NCBI GenBank assembly: GCA_036583965.1
Contig: JAZBQD010000017.1
Coordinates: 27,748,385-27,812,384 of the forward strand
Direction: 5' to 3'
Source of the DNA: Prunella strophiata
Lineage: Eukaryota > Chordata > Aves > Passeriformes > Prunellidae
DNA: 64,000 nt
The notes beneath the pieces are model-generated. The model searched no databases, was not told the origin of the DNA, and worked only from the letters and a program-made list of their open reading frames with translations. A program made the translations under genes and the position numbers. Position 1 is the first letter of the stretch; each line of letters begins with the position of its first letter. Below, piece by piece: positions 44,874 to 56,200 of this stretch.

Positions 44874-46832
44874 CTGAAGCAGAGCAGAGAGGATTAAGGT
44901 GCTTTTGCATGCCCCTGTTAGAGTTGGCTCCTTTACTCTCCCAGCCTCTGCCAGAACTGGATTCCTGGCAGAGCAAGGCTCTGCTCAGGTGCTGGGACCT
45001 GCAGAACCTTGACACCCTTGGGTGCAGGTTGGGGGTCTGTAAGGTGGGGCTGTCTCCCCAGTGCTTGGATGTTTCAGGGTTTCAGGATGTTTCATCTGGA
45101 CCTCACTGAGCAAGGACCCCTGAATGGGAAAGGGGGTGGAAGCTCCAGTGGTAGGGTAGTGCAGAACTGGGGCTGGGAGAGCAACTGGCCGGGGAAAGCA
45201 GGCGCTGGGCTGTGCTTGGGTGGGGTGATGGGGCTGCCCACACTGCTGGGGGCTGGGGGACTCACAGCATGCTCCTACCTGGCAGGTGCTAACACCGCCC
45301 TGTCCAGCACACACGTTGAAGTCGTAGATGTACCCATCCAGCCACTCAGTGCTGTTGCAGAGCTGCTTATTGACATACTGGACCTTGGCCTGCTGCAGGA
45401 TATCTTTACCTGATGCTGTAAGCAGAGAAAGGAATGAGTTCCCAGCAGCTCCTTGCCCGTTCTCCTGGCCTGTCTGGGTGTTGAACTCCTTCCCTAGGGC
45501 TTTGCTCTGCCTCTAGAGAGCTTTCGGAGTGCTGCGTCACTGCTGTGTGGTGTTGGGCAGCAGGCCAGGCCCATCTCTCCAGAGGCATGTGTCCCCCAGC
45601 CCAACTCTCATTTTGATTCCTGCTGTCAAGGAAGGCCCAGCCATCCCTCCCTGGTGTGCCAGCCTTGCCCTCAGGGTACAGGTCCTTTATGGGAACTCAC
45701 ATTTTACAATTCTGTCGCCCCAGCCAGCAACATAACAGTTTTCCGGATCTGGCACAATCATTGAAGGACTAGGTATGCAGGCAGTCTGAATGGTGAGCCC
45801 GCAGTCGACTGGCCGGTCCAGTTCTACCAAGGCGATGTCATTAAACTCAAGTTGAGGAATATATCTTTCATGAAAGATCAGCCGCTTAATCCGGCGCACT
45901 TGCACATCAGGGCCTGTCTGGCCCAGTGAGGTGGCTCCAAGCACGATGGCCCACTCGCTGAGGGAACTGGAGGGCAGATGGAGAGAGGGATGAGAGGGAG
46001 TAGAATAATGTGCTGTGACAGTCCAGCACTTCCCTGCCTTCTGCTTCCTGAGGCAGAGAGGAAAACAGGACTACAGAGAGCAAAAATAATCTCGGTATAT
46101 GTTAAACTGGAGGCTGCTAGGAAGCAGTGGCATGAGCCCAGTCTTCTTCCTGAGCAGTCTCTCAGCTGGGCCCTGCAATGTCCTGGCACTAGGCACACTG
46201 CAAGGAAATGGGATGGGAATAGCATGCATTGGTGGAGTGGGGATATCCCCGTGCCCAGGTCCTCCTTACTTGGTCATGTTGATAAAGCAGTGGGCAGCTG
46301 TGAGGACCCACTTTGTGTTGACGAGGGTCCCTCCACAGACATGCACAGATACCGGTGGGTTCCAGTAGCAACGGACACTGGCAATTCCTGCCCAGGCCCC
46401 AGTCCCTGGCATGACATCCATGCCACCCACAACGCGTGTTGAGCTGACGGTACTAGCCATGGGCCGGAGCCCACAGGTCTGCCTGTAAGGAGAAAGTCAT
46501 TATTGTCCTGTGAGAAGGTTTCCACAAGGCTTTGGTTGCAAAGCCAGCAGGCCCAGGGCGTGCATGTGTCGGCCTGTTTCTGCTTGAGGCCCAGAGATAA
46601 GTGGGGCCAGCAGCCTGGGTGCTGGTTATAAACTGAGGCTCCTGCCCAGGGTTTTGGAATCTGGTATTCAGAAACTATTTGCTACAGGTGGCAAGCAGGC
46701 ATCCTCAGGGAAGGATGGATCCTCCCAAGCCTTTGCCTGGGCCCCCTCAGAGCCTGGGGCTACTTACCCACAGACAGCGGCATGAGCAGGCCCGCACAGA
46801 GCCAGCAGGATAAGGAGGCAAAGCAAAATCAT
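44541..46832 (-). CDS. ACR: Acrosin (five exons joined, 337 aa)
   Basis: Sperm acrosomal S1 serine protease, involved in sperm interaction with the egg coat in vertebrates. Five exons join in phase to 337 residues, the same exon number as human ACR. Residues 1-18 form a signal peptide (MILLCLLILLALCGPAHA). A light-chain part with CGQTCGLRP leads to the activation site STR|VVGG at 38/39. The triad is His86 (TAAHC), Asp136 (NDIAL) and Ser230 (GDSGGP). NVCAGQGG and LCNSTEW are acrosin-like. A Pro/Ala-rich tail follows the protease domain, as in proacrosin, but is short. Ser224 replaces the Asp at the bottom of the S1 pocket, so cleavage after Lys/Arg is doubtful. Could be an acrosin-like paralogue. 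Confidence 0.85.
45279..45415 (-). CDS. ACR: ACR exon 4
   Basis: 137 nt, acceptor CTGCTTACAG, donor GTAGGA. It encodes GKDILQQAKVQYVNKQLCNS and FNVCAGQGGVSTCQ. The residue six places before the catalytic Ser is Ser, not Asp. Confidence 0.9.
45701..45966 (-). CDS. ACR: ACR exon 3
   Basis: 266 nt, acceptor GCCCTCCAG, donor GTGAGT. It encodes LSEWAIVLGATSLGQTG, FNDIALVELDRP with the catalytic Asp, and CYVAGWGD. Confidence 0.9.
46270..46482 (-). CDS. ACR: ACR exon 2
   Basis: 213 nt, acceptor CTCCTTACAG, donor GTAAGG. It encodes the activation site STRVVGG and CGGTLVNTKWVLTAAHCF with the catalytic His. Confidence 0.9.
46768..46832 (-). CDS. ACR: ACR exon 1 with signal peptide
   Basis: 65 nt from the start ATG, donor GTAAGT. 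It encodes a hydrophobic signal peptide (MILLCLLILLALCGPAHA) and the first light-chain Cys. The ATG is the only Met before the hydrophobic run. Confidence 0.85.
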
Positions 46833-47017
46833 TGTGATCAGAGACACAAGTCAGCTGCAAGGAGAGAGTGCTTGCACCTCCAGCGCAGCTGCCAACGTAA
46901 TGCCCACAGAATTTGCACTGCTGCAGTGCCCTTGGCCCTGGAGCTGATGTCACAGAGGGACTGGTTCCATGTTCTGGGCATGGTGCTGGCCTCTGCAGCC
47001 AGGGGGAAAGGGCAGCA

Positions 47018-47215
47018 TAGGGCCACAGAACCACAGAAAGGTCTGCATTGGAAAGTACCTTAAGGATTGACTAGTTTCAAACCTCAGCCATGCACATGGA
47101 TGCCTTCCACTACACCAGGTTGCTCAGAGTCCTATCCAAGCTGGCCTCAAATGGTAACAGAAATGAAGCATCCACAGCTTCTCTGAGTAGGCAACCTGTG
47201 CCAGTACTGTGACAA
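47018..47215 (-). mobile_element. CR1 LINE 3'-end fragment
   Basis: The plus strand reads CCACAGAACCACAGAAAGGT, then CTAGTTTCAAACCTCAGCCATG and CAAGCTGGCCTCAAATG, the reverse complement of the CR1 3' end. It is a short diverged copy just upstream of ACR. Confidence 0.7.
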
Positions 47216-49912
47216 TGATACAAGATTTTGCTTGTAATCCAAAAATCCTACAGAATTTGCAGCAACAATTAAAAATTACACACATTCTGATTTTTAAAAA
47301 CAATTTGTGAAATTGTTTTCATTTGCTTTGCTTGAGACCGAAAAATCAACTAAATAAATGTAACTTTCTCAAGGCATCTAAGCTTTTTTGATGTTGTTTA
47401 GAAACAAACTATGAGGAATTCTAATTAAAAGTAATTTTCCTTCAAGAAGCCGGAGCCCTTTTACAGTTGAGCCTGTTTATTTAGTTGTTTCCATTGGACT
47501 GCTGAACAGCTTACCCATATTTTGAGAGGTTCAGCAGAGGCTATGGATTGGACTGCCATTTCAGGTTCCTCTCTTTGATTACCAAATTCCACTTTTCTTA
47601 GCTTTCCTTTGATGAAGTTCAGGAAGGAGATGGAAGGCTCCTGCCCAGATATCCAGAGTCCAGTTTCAAGTTCCCTGGTGTGCTGTGCTGCACACACACA
47701 GAAGGACCAGATGTCAGCAGCCTAAGACACTGCATTTCCAGCTGGTGTCCCCAAGACCTGCAAGTCCCTAGGACCTGCATCCCCTTTTTACAGTACACCC
47801 TTGCCCCTACTCTCTTGAGTGGGCAACTCCAGCCCTTTGGAGGGACCCTTTCCCTTTGGAAAAGGAAAATCTGGTAATCCCCTTCGCCTGCCTTGGTTAC
47901 AAGGGAAAAGAGAAACAAAAATATTTATTTCAGTTTGTTGCTGTAGTTCTTTGGCTTTTAAGGCAGAAATGCTCTTCATGCCATGTCAGCAGTGGTATTT
48001 TGGGCGAAGTGGACATGAGCTCTAGGCCTTTGACTTTTGCAAAAGGAAAAGGAGAAAAAGAGGAAAAAAAAGAAAAAAAAAGAGAAAGAGAAAAGAGAAA
48101 AAAAAAAAAAGAAAAAGAAAAAAGACAAAAAAGAGAAAAAAGGACAAAAATAGGATAAAGGTTTTCTCTGGAAAGTGTGTTTGCACCAAGGGAAGCCTGA
48201 ACCTCATGTAGCACCATTTCACAAGTCTCGCCCTTAGAGATTCTTGAGGGCGTTTGTTGTTGATGGCCACATCCCATGGCCAAGTGTGATCTAAAAAGGC
48301 TTGCAGATGTCACCTTTGGGCACTGAAAGTTGCTGTGGTCAAAACTGCAGGGTTTTGGTTTTGCTTTGGTATTTCCCCAGTTTGGAAATTTCCCCTCCTC
48401 CCCTGCTCCTCCTTTTTTTGTTTTCCCCTTAGGAAGTGCAGGAACAGGGCAGGAAATTTATTTTTGTTCTGAAAGTTTCAGGCTCTCCCTCTGCAATAAA
48501 TACTTTCAGATTCTCACTGCATACAATGTAGGAGATATTACAGGGTGTTTTATATGGGTATGGGAAAAACTACAAGCCTGTGTTTTTAGAACTGTGCCTG
48601 GAGGAGAAGCCAGGCCGAGGTGTGATGGTTATGGACTTGCATGGATTCAGGGGTGGATGATGCCTGGGAGGACATAAGAGAGCTGTACACACCCAGCCCA
48701 GGTTGTACCTTCCCCCTGCTGTACAGATGAAGAGGCAGCAACTAACAGGGGAATGATGAGCAATGCTGTCAATACTCAGTATGAGACATCGCAAGGGGGG
48801 TGTCCACTGAGATCCTGGTGGAAGAACCACTGCTACTGTGGGTTTGTCCATTGCACAAAGTCCCTACCTGCTGCACAGCGTTACAGCACCTGCAGCAAAA
48901 TGTGCCGTGATACTACATGAATGAACATAGTTATTTTCACAGGCTTTAAAAAATATTACAGCTTTTAAACCAAGGGGAAAAGCCTCCCCAGAAGCTCTGG
49001 TGTGAGCCTTCACCAGAGCTGGACAATTCATAGTATGATTTCTCGCAGAAGCTGCTCCTAACCTGGAGAGGTCAGAAGAATGATGTGATGGTTGCAGACA
49101 TTGGTCTGTGATTTTCTTTTTTTGTTCTTGAGTTCATTATCATGGGGCTGATTTGATCTTGTCACCTTGTGCTATGCAAAGATTTAAAAAAAACCCTGCT
49201 GAGTCATGAACAAATCTGAGTTGTTCAGCCAAAGCTGAAATTTGAGAAGAGGTTTAGTAATTTCAGGAACACTTGTTGCCAGCACTTGTTGCAAAGCTGG
49301 AGCAAAATGGACTTCAAAGAAAGGACAGGACTGCACCATTAAGGGATACAGTGAAAATGAAATCAAGAGAAGTTGGTATTTCCTCCTTGGATGGATGCAC
49401 TGATTTGACTGTGGTTTCTGCATCAGCTGGCTCCCCAATATAAAGAGCAGATGCCACTTTTTTGCAGACCTCTGAATCCTGTGCAAGGGTGTGCAGATAC
49501 CACTGGTCAGGCACAGCCACTGGCATCATGAACCCCATAGCTGGAAGCATCAGAAAGAGGAGGCCTTTGCTCCGACAGAGCAGGACTACCACTGCAACAA
49601 TCCACATCACTCACTAATCTCCTGGGGGCCATCTGGGCACTATGTGAGGTCTTCTGCAGGCAGGTCCATGTGGCTAGTTGTTCTTCTAAGGGAAAGTGGC
49701 ATTGTTCAGCAAGATGACCTTTTTCCAGACTTTTTTTTTTTTTTTTTTTAATTTAGGGCAGTTTAAGTGCATAATTTAGCTAAACACATCTTCCTTAGAG
49801 GGATCCTACCTTTAAAAATGGAAGTGCAGGGGAAGAAAGCAGTCTATCCTCATGCAGAGGTGAAACAGTTGTTCCTCCTCTGGGCAAGCCTGCACAGACC
49901 GAGGGCGAAGGC
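47216..49912. other. No recognised gene; purine tract
   Basis: It holds an almost pure A/G run at 48,040-48,156 that gives artificial Lys/Glu frames, and a T run at 49,731-49,749. A minus frame (49,314-49,610, 98 codons) has a hydrophobic start (MMWIVAVVVLLC) but matches no family I recognise. Confidence 0.4.
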
Positions 49913-50305
49913 CTAGCCCAATAATAATGGCTGAACTGGGCATCTGATGCCCACTTTGAACGTGAGCACGACAGCCACAGTAACAGGATGGAGTTTTGTC
50001 TTCCATCCCCAGACACCCCATTCCAGTGGGTACAGTTCATCCTCAGGACCAAGCAGGATGAGCAGCACATCCCTCATGACTTGTTCTCTGAGCTGGATGA
50101 GAGAGGCTGAAGATGCTGAGTGGAAAGAAATGGCAAGGAAAATCCCTGCTGCCGGCTGTGATGGGAGAGAAGTGCCCACACTGGCCGTACCCTTGGGCTC
50201 TGCCTTCTGCTCTCTGGAACACTTTCTGCAGCTGCAGGTGGTGATGTGAGCAGCCTTCTCCTCTTGCCACCACAGATATTTAGCAATGGAGTTGGAGATC
50301 TGGAG
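49913..50305 (-). other. Candidate exon of unknown gene
   Basis: After a strong acceptor (CTTTTACCTCCTCTATAG) an open frame of 130 codons runs to a stop. It includes IAKYLWWQEEKAAH and REQVMRDVLLILLGPEDEL. I could not identify a family. An ITPRIP-like relic was considered because of the REQ...L..PE.EL pattern, but other motifs of that family are absent. Confidence 0.25.
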
Positions 50306-51836
50306 CTATAGAGGAGGTAAAAGACAGTATCAAGTGCGGGATCAAGCCCTGTGTGGCCACTCCGTCCTTGGACAGCCTCTGAGCTGAGGAGCTGCACCAC
50401 CACCAATGAAAGGATGCTGCTGGACAATTGTGCCAATAGCATCAAAGACACTGAAGGTAATGTGAGAGCCACATCCCTCTGGGAGTGGCCAAGCTTGGTT
50501 TGTCACACGGCCATTCACTCCCAAATCAACCCTGCCCCAATGACGCATCCTTTTTCAGAAATCCTGCTTCTGTATCTTCAAATTCTGTAGTCATCCCTCT
50601 AGCATCGCTAAGGCTGGCTCATTAAGTCAATTCCTAAGGCATCTAAGGAAACGTTCGCTTACTACACTTCAGTCTATTAGTCTGCATTTTGTACAGCCCC
50701 TAATACTTGGTGTCCTACACATGGTAGTCTCACTTACTAAGTACTACTTAGTTATACTAATTCCATAATCCTGCATTACCTGGGTTAGCTTGAATAGGTC
50801 AAGTTTTTGTCCTGCACCTATGGCTAAGCTTAACTAGCCATACTCACATCAGCTCTAACCAGAATCCAGCTAACAGGACATCCAACTCCCTCAGGCTCTC
50901 AGGGTGGAGTGGCAGTCCTCATCTTCCCTTGGAGGCTTTTTCACAGCCCTCCTAACAGCGGGTTTCTGTTCTCTGTCTTGAACTGACACCTCACACTTTT
51001 CCTGACCCTCACCCTGTCCTAAGCCCATGTCCAACATGAACTTAGCCAGCAAAGGCAGTTCGCCTGGTACCGGGTCTTAGACATTTCAGTCTTCATCAAT
51101 TCCCAATACACTCCAAAAAAGGAGAATTATATTTCATCATTTCTCATGGAAGGAGGAACTGACTCCAGTACAACTTATTAATAGACCTGGAGACTCCCTA
51201 ACAGAGAAACAATTTTACAACCGACATAACAGAAGTATGCATTTGTGACAAATGGTAAAATGAGAAAAACTTCCCCAGCTTTCCAGATTTTCTTGGTACA
51301 CTTTCCTGTCTAAAACTCAGCTCCACGTTATTGCTTCATAGTTATCACTAAAGCATTTTAATAGAATAGTGAAAGTTTTTAAAATTCCAGAGCAGAAATC
51401 AGGAGGAAGATGGGATCCTCTTCCACAGTTTGATTTTTAAATCTTTGAAGATTCAATAATGTGGCCAGGAATGAAATAAAACACATGTGAGGGGACAGCA
51501 GAGGTAGAAAAGTGAAAGTTTACAAATGACTTCTGATTTAATTTAAGTGACTAGAAAGAAAAAGATGGCACATATATATATATGTATATATACATACACA
51601 CATACATACACTCAAATATTCAAAGATGGAAATAGTATTTCTGCAGAATCTGAAAGACTTAAAATATAGGAGGAATCAAAGTAATAACATATTACAATAT
51701 AAAAACTCCAAAAATATACTTAATTGCAATTCTTATTCCATAATTTAACAGGTCTAAATCCGCTTGCATGAATCCACAAAAGATACACTGGTCGTGAAAT
51801 GAAATGATAAAAAAGTATGTTTACTCTTGCATGTGT

Positions 51837-51879
<43 letters not shown>

Positions 51880-53077
51880 TGTAACTCCAAAATGGCTTTT
51901 TTCACCACTTCTGAAACACATAGATTGAACTGAAGGTATTGCATCTTCATCTTCTTTCACATTAGGGTTTTAGCTCCTGTTCTTCAAAAGATTTTGAGGA
52001 TTTGTCTCACAAGATTTTTTACAATAGTAGAAAAACAAATCATTCAAATCTGAATTAGAAGCTTTCCTAAAACTAATGCCATAGAGTGACCAATGATGAC
52101 AAATTACACTGTGATTTGCAAGTTATCAGGCAATGAAAGACCAGAAGCTTACAAAAATGAAATGACTGACTGATCTATCAACTGCAAATCCTCTGCAACA
52201 AATGGTGAAATTGGAAGTCAGTAGTCAAAAGGCCGCAAATCAGTATCAGTCTAACTTGAAAAAAATACAATTCTATGCAGCTGGTCAGAGACCCATACCG
52301 CAAAATCAGTTAAAGTTCGACAACTAATGATGAGATTCTCAAAACTATCTGATAAATTCAGAGTACAAGTTCCAAAGTCACACCACTGTTTCTGGAAATC
52401 CCATCTGTAAAACATTTGTTTTTGCTATCTGTTTCTTCTTTTCCATGTTACCATCCAGCCACTTTTATATATCAAATTGTATACTATTAGGATAAGATTT
52501 TTTTTTAATGTGTAATTCCTAAAGAACACCATGAAAATAAAAAATCCAAACTTCAATTGAATTGGAATTGTATTTATTTCACCTCTTGAACTTTATAACA
52601 TTCAGGACTACTTACATATCTGAAATATAATTCTGTTTCACAACGGCGTCTATATCTACAAATGTGGAAACCACATACAGTTTTGCATTAGGAAAAAATC
52701 TACTGCTCAATGAGCAGTCTGCAAAGAAGTAACAGTTCACGGTAACTCTTTCTTTCTTACCTGACTGTCAGTATTAACCCACTGCCAAGAAACTATAGCA
52801 CAACTCCAAACGAAAGGGCGTAAGTTTCACATATAAAATTATATTTAATAATTTGTGCAGATGTTTGGTCTATAGATGAAAACAGTTTCAGGGTAAATAC
52901 ATATTGCTCAAAATGTCAAGAAAATAAAAATTTATCTGAGACATGCCCTGAGCTATCTAGATTCCTTAATAGTGCAATGTTGCAGTGATGCCTGGTTTCA
53001 CCCTGGCTTTTGCAAATGAAACACAGTAACTGCTCACAGAGCTCCTAAATGGCTGACACAGCACAGTATTATATGCA
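50306..53077. other. LNPEP downstream region with simple repeats
   Basis: AT-rich. The LNPEP 3' untranslated region should lie in its right part. Several minus-strand AATAAA words (for example near 52,573-52,578) could end it. (TA)n/(CA)n-type runs lie at 51,571-51,612 and 51,838-51,879. Confidence 0.45.
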
Positions 53078-53209
53078 CTACAGCAGTTCTTGTAGCTTTG
53101 CCAAATTTCTCTCCATCCACTGGATATTGAGCTGAATTGTGTCAACTGCCTCCTTTACACAATGCAGTTGAGAACTCTCCTCTGATTTTGACTCAAAAAA
53201 TGACTTGAC
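53078..53209 (-). CDS. LNPEP: LNPEP terminal exon
   Basis: 132 nt, acceptor CTTGCTATGCAG. It encodes VKSFFESKSEESSQLHCVKE and TIQLNIQWMERNLAKLQELL before the stop. Confidence 0.9.
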   Translation of the reverse strand, partial: VKSFFESKSEESSQLHCVKEAVDTIQLNIQWMERNLAKLQELL

Positions 53210-56200
53210 CTGCATAGCAAGAATAAAGAAAGAAAAATAAAATTTAATTAAAATCGAAATTAGCCAGACAAATAGGTTCAGCAGCAAAGGCTATACACAT
53301 GTTGCAGGAAATCCATTTTTGATAATTGTTTGTATCTATGCAGTAAACAAACATCTCAAAGGAGTTCCCAAAATGCAAGGAAAGCATTTTCCATGGATAC
53401 AGCAGCAATAACTCATTTGGTTTCAATATGTCATTCCACCAATAAACAGACATTAATTTACCGTATCACAAAGCCAACAGAGAGTATGCAGCACTCTGGA
53501 AAAGGAGTCCTATTCTGTGACAAAGAATTGGCTGTTGCAAGCAGCCAACTTCAGCATTCTGCAACAGCTCCCATACCCAATCATCATTATAATTGTCAAT
53601 GCTAACACTTAAACTATTATAGATCAAACCATTAACACCTATCTCTACCAAATTATCTGAATGAAAGCATTAGACTAAACCGTAACAGATTCTTGATACA
53701 TTAACTTCAGGGCCTTGTTAGGGAAGACAAGAGAGCTTTCTAAAAGCTATTAAACAACACTTGGCTGATACTCAACTTCCACAGTAACTCTTTGGGACTG
53801 ATGATGGAAAAAAACCAGCAAAAAGCAATTTTTATGGCACAGTATCACATTTCAGAGATACAGAGAGTATATCTTGTTTACAAAATCTAGACAAAAATTA
53901 CTTACAGATCAAGTCACTATTTTGTGAGACTGTGTTCCAGCATACAGGAAAACACAACAGCATGAACTATTAACTGGGTTCAACTCTGTCACAGGCTCGG
54001 TATATAATCTCCCAGTGTCTATGCATATATTTGCCACGTGTGAAATAGGGAAAGCAACTGATATATATACTCTCAACAGGGTGTCAAGGATATAAATAAC
54101 ATGTGAACATGTGTCTTCCTCATCCTTCAACTAAATGAAAACAGCACTGGCACTAGAAAATATCCCTTCCTGGTAGATTGTGCCACCAACCTCAAGCAGA
54201 TGTGCCTTCGTTGCAAACTGAGAAGTTGACCAGGTAATGATATTCTGGATAGTATATGAGCCTAAGTGAAACCTGTAAGACAAACAAATATTTTCAGCTA
54301 GGAAACACTTTAAGATGCAGTTTTGGTATATTGTATGCATTCTTTTCTACTATTTCTACTTTTTTGTTTAGTAGTTTGAAAATATTAAAAGCACTTAAAT
54401 GCAATACCTTACATTACAATTACATACCTTATTTTTCAAAAGAAATATACATTCTTAGAAATCCAAGCCTCTAGTTCCCTATTCCCTCTAAAATGTAACA
54501 TCAGAGCAAAAGCCATGGGAAATTTTCGAACTTCTACCACAGATCAAATAGTAAAGAACTGAGGACACCACACAGTGAATATCAAGATCTGTGTTTATGG
54601 TATGTATGTGTTCCAAAGCTCTACCAGAACTGACTTGCAACCAGGTTTTCTTTCAAACGAGGTAACTCTCTAATATTGGTTATGAAGAGCTTGTTAGAGC
54701 AGAAGTTTTCATAGAGGAGAAACTTTTTAAGCAGCATGAAACTATTTAAAACCAAAGCTGGGATTTAGAAACAGAGGTTTCTAGTACTGCTGGCTTTTTG
54801 AAGACTGGGGGGGGGGGGGGGGGGCAGCTTTCCTGCTGGTACCTTTCAAGGACAGTGAAAGACAATATATTTCTGAAGCGAGTGGGATATTTTGGTTACT
54901 TGGTTTTAGGAGTGCTGTGACAATTCAGAAAACATAAATATGAATTATTTCCCTGGATGACCTTTTGAATCCATTTGATTCACATAAATATCTTGAAACT
55001 GAACCAATCATCTTAGAGACAGCAACCTTTCAAGAGAAATTAAGATCAAGACTGTTTAGAATTACTATGAGGCTCTAGGATGATAGTTGGGAGTTCAAAT
55101 TTTATGTAGCTAGTTATATTTGTAAACTCTGTTTTTAAAACATGATTTAGAATTTTACTATGAATCTTTTTATATGAACGCTTGTATTTATTGTCTTGTT
55201 TGAAACAAAGAAACAGGTGCTTTTGCCACTGTGAGTTTGAAAGTTTCAGCTGCATCAAAAGCCTTACTTTCGTGTAAGCTTTTCCCAGTTCTCTTTGACA
55301 AAGTCCCAGGCCAGCAAATATCCAGGAAAACTCTGGCTAACGGTTGCTATGATATGTGAAAGCTCCTGTGACCTGATGATTTCTCCTTCAAGACTGTTCT
55401 GCATTAGCCTAGGAGACAAAGCATATGCAAAGACACAGGAAAAAAACATCATTCATATGTTCACATGGGTGAAAGTCCTGAAAGTCCTCAATTAAATGGA
55501 AAAGATGATATAATACATCAAGCAAGCAAATTCTGGCACCTGGAAGAATGTTACATTTTATTACAACAACTGTATTTACTTAGCTTTAATTTCCAGAAGT
55601 CAGAATGACCTTAGCTCTAATCCAAGTACCTGAATTTTTGCTGGTGTTGGAAAAGATGAAGTAAATTCTAACAACTTGTAAAAGAGAAACAATACATGTT
55701 GAAGATGTAAGAGAGGGAAGCTGAAGACTAAATTAGCAGGACAAGTTTGTGTCCTCCATACAGTATTAAGATTTAATCTACAGAGGGGAAAGTAATGTAA
55801 AGTCAAATTTTCACCCAAAGAAAAAAATGGAAAAAAAGAAGAGGAAAAAAACCCAAACAAAAATATACCTCTACTAGTTACTATCTTAATTATAAAGATG
55901 TATCAATCTATTAAGGTTCTATAGAACAGCTTCCAATTTTGCTACCTGCACTGCAAAGTCTGGTAGTCTGCATTGTGTTAACAGTAATGCAAAGCCTGTA
56001 AGTTTAATTCTTTTCTCTTTATACATATTCAGAATTTGGTTTTTTGTGCTGCTCTGTTACTCAAGTTATTTTTTAAGTGAAAAATATCAGGTTCTTTGCA
56101 TGTGTATGGAAGCCTGTGCAAAACATTCGGATGGATTTTCTTTAACAAAAGACATTTTTTCAAAAATAGAAAAAAGGAAATGCACTTTTCCAAGATTTTA

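Noticed and set aside
47856..48158. Lys/Glu-rich 100-codon frame
   Set aside because: It comes from an A/G-only tract. There is no conserved domain or splice context.
49913..50472. ITPRIP-like relic gene
   Set aside because: Only one short pattern fits; the other expected motifs of the family are missing in all frames.
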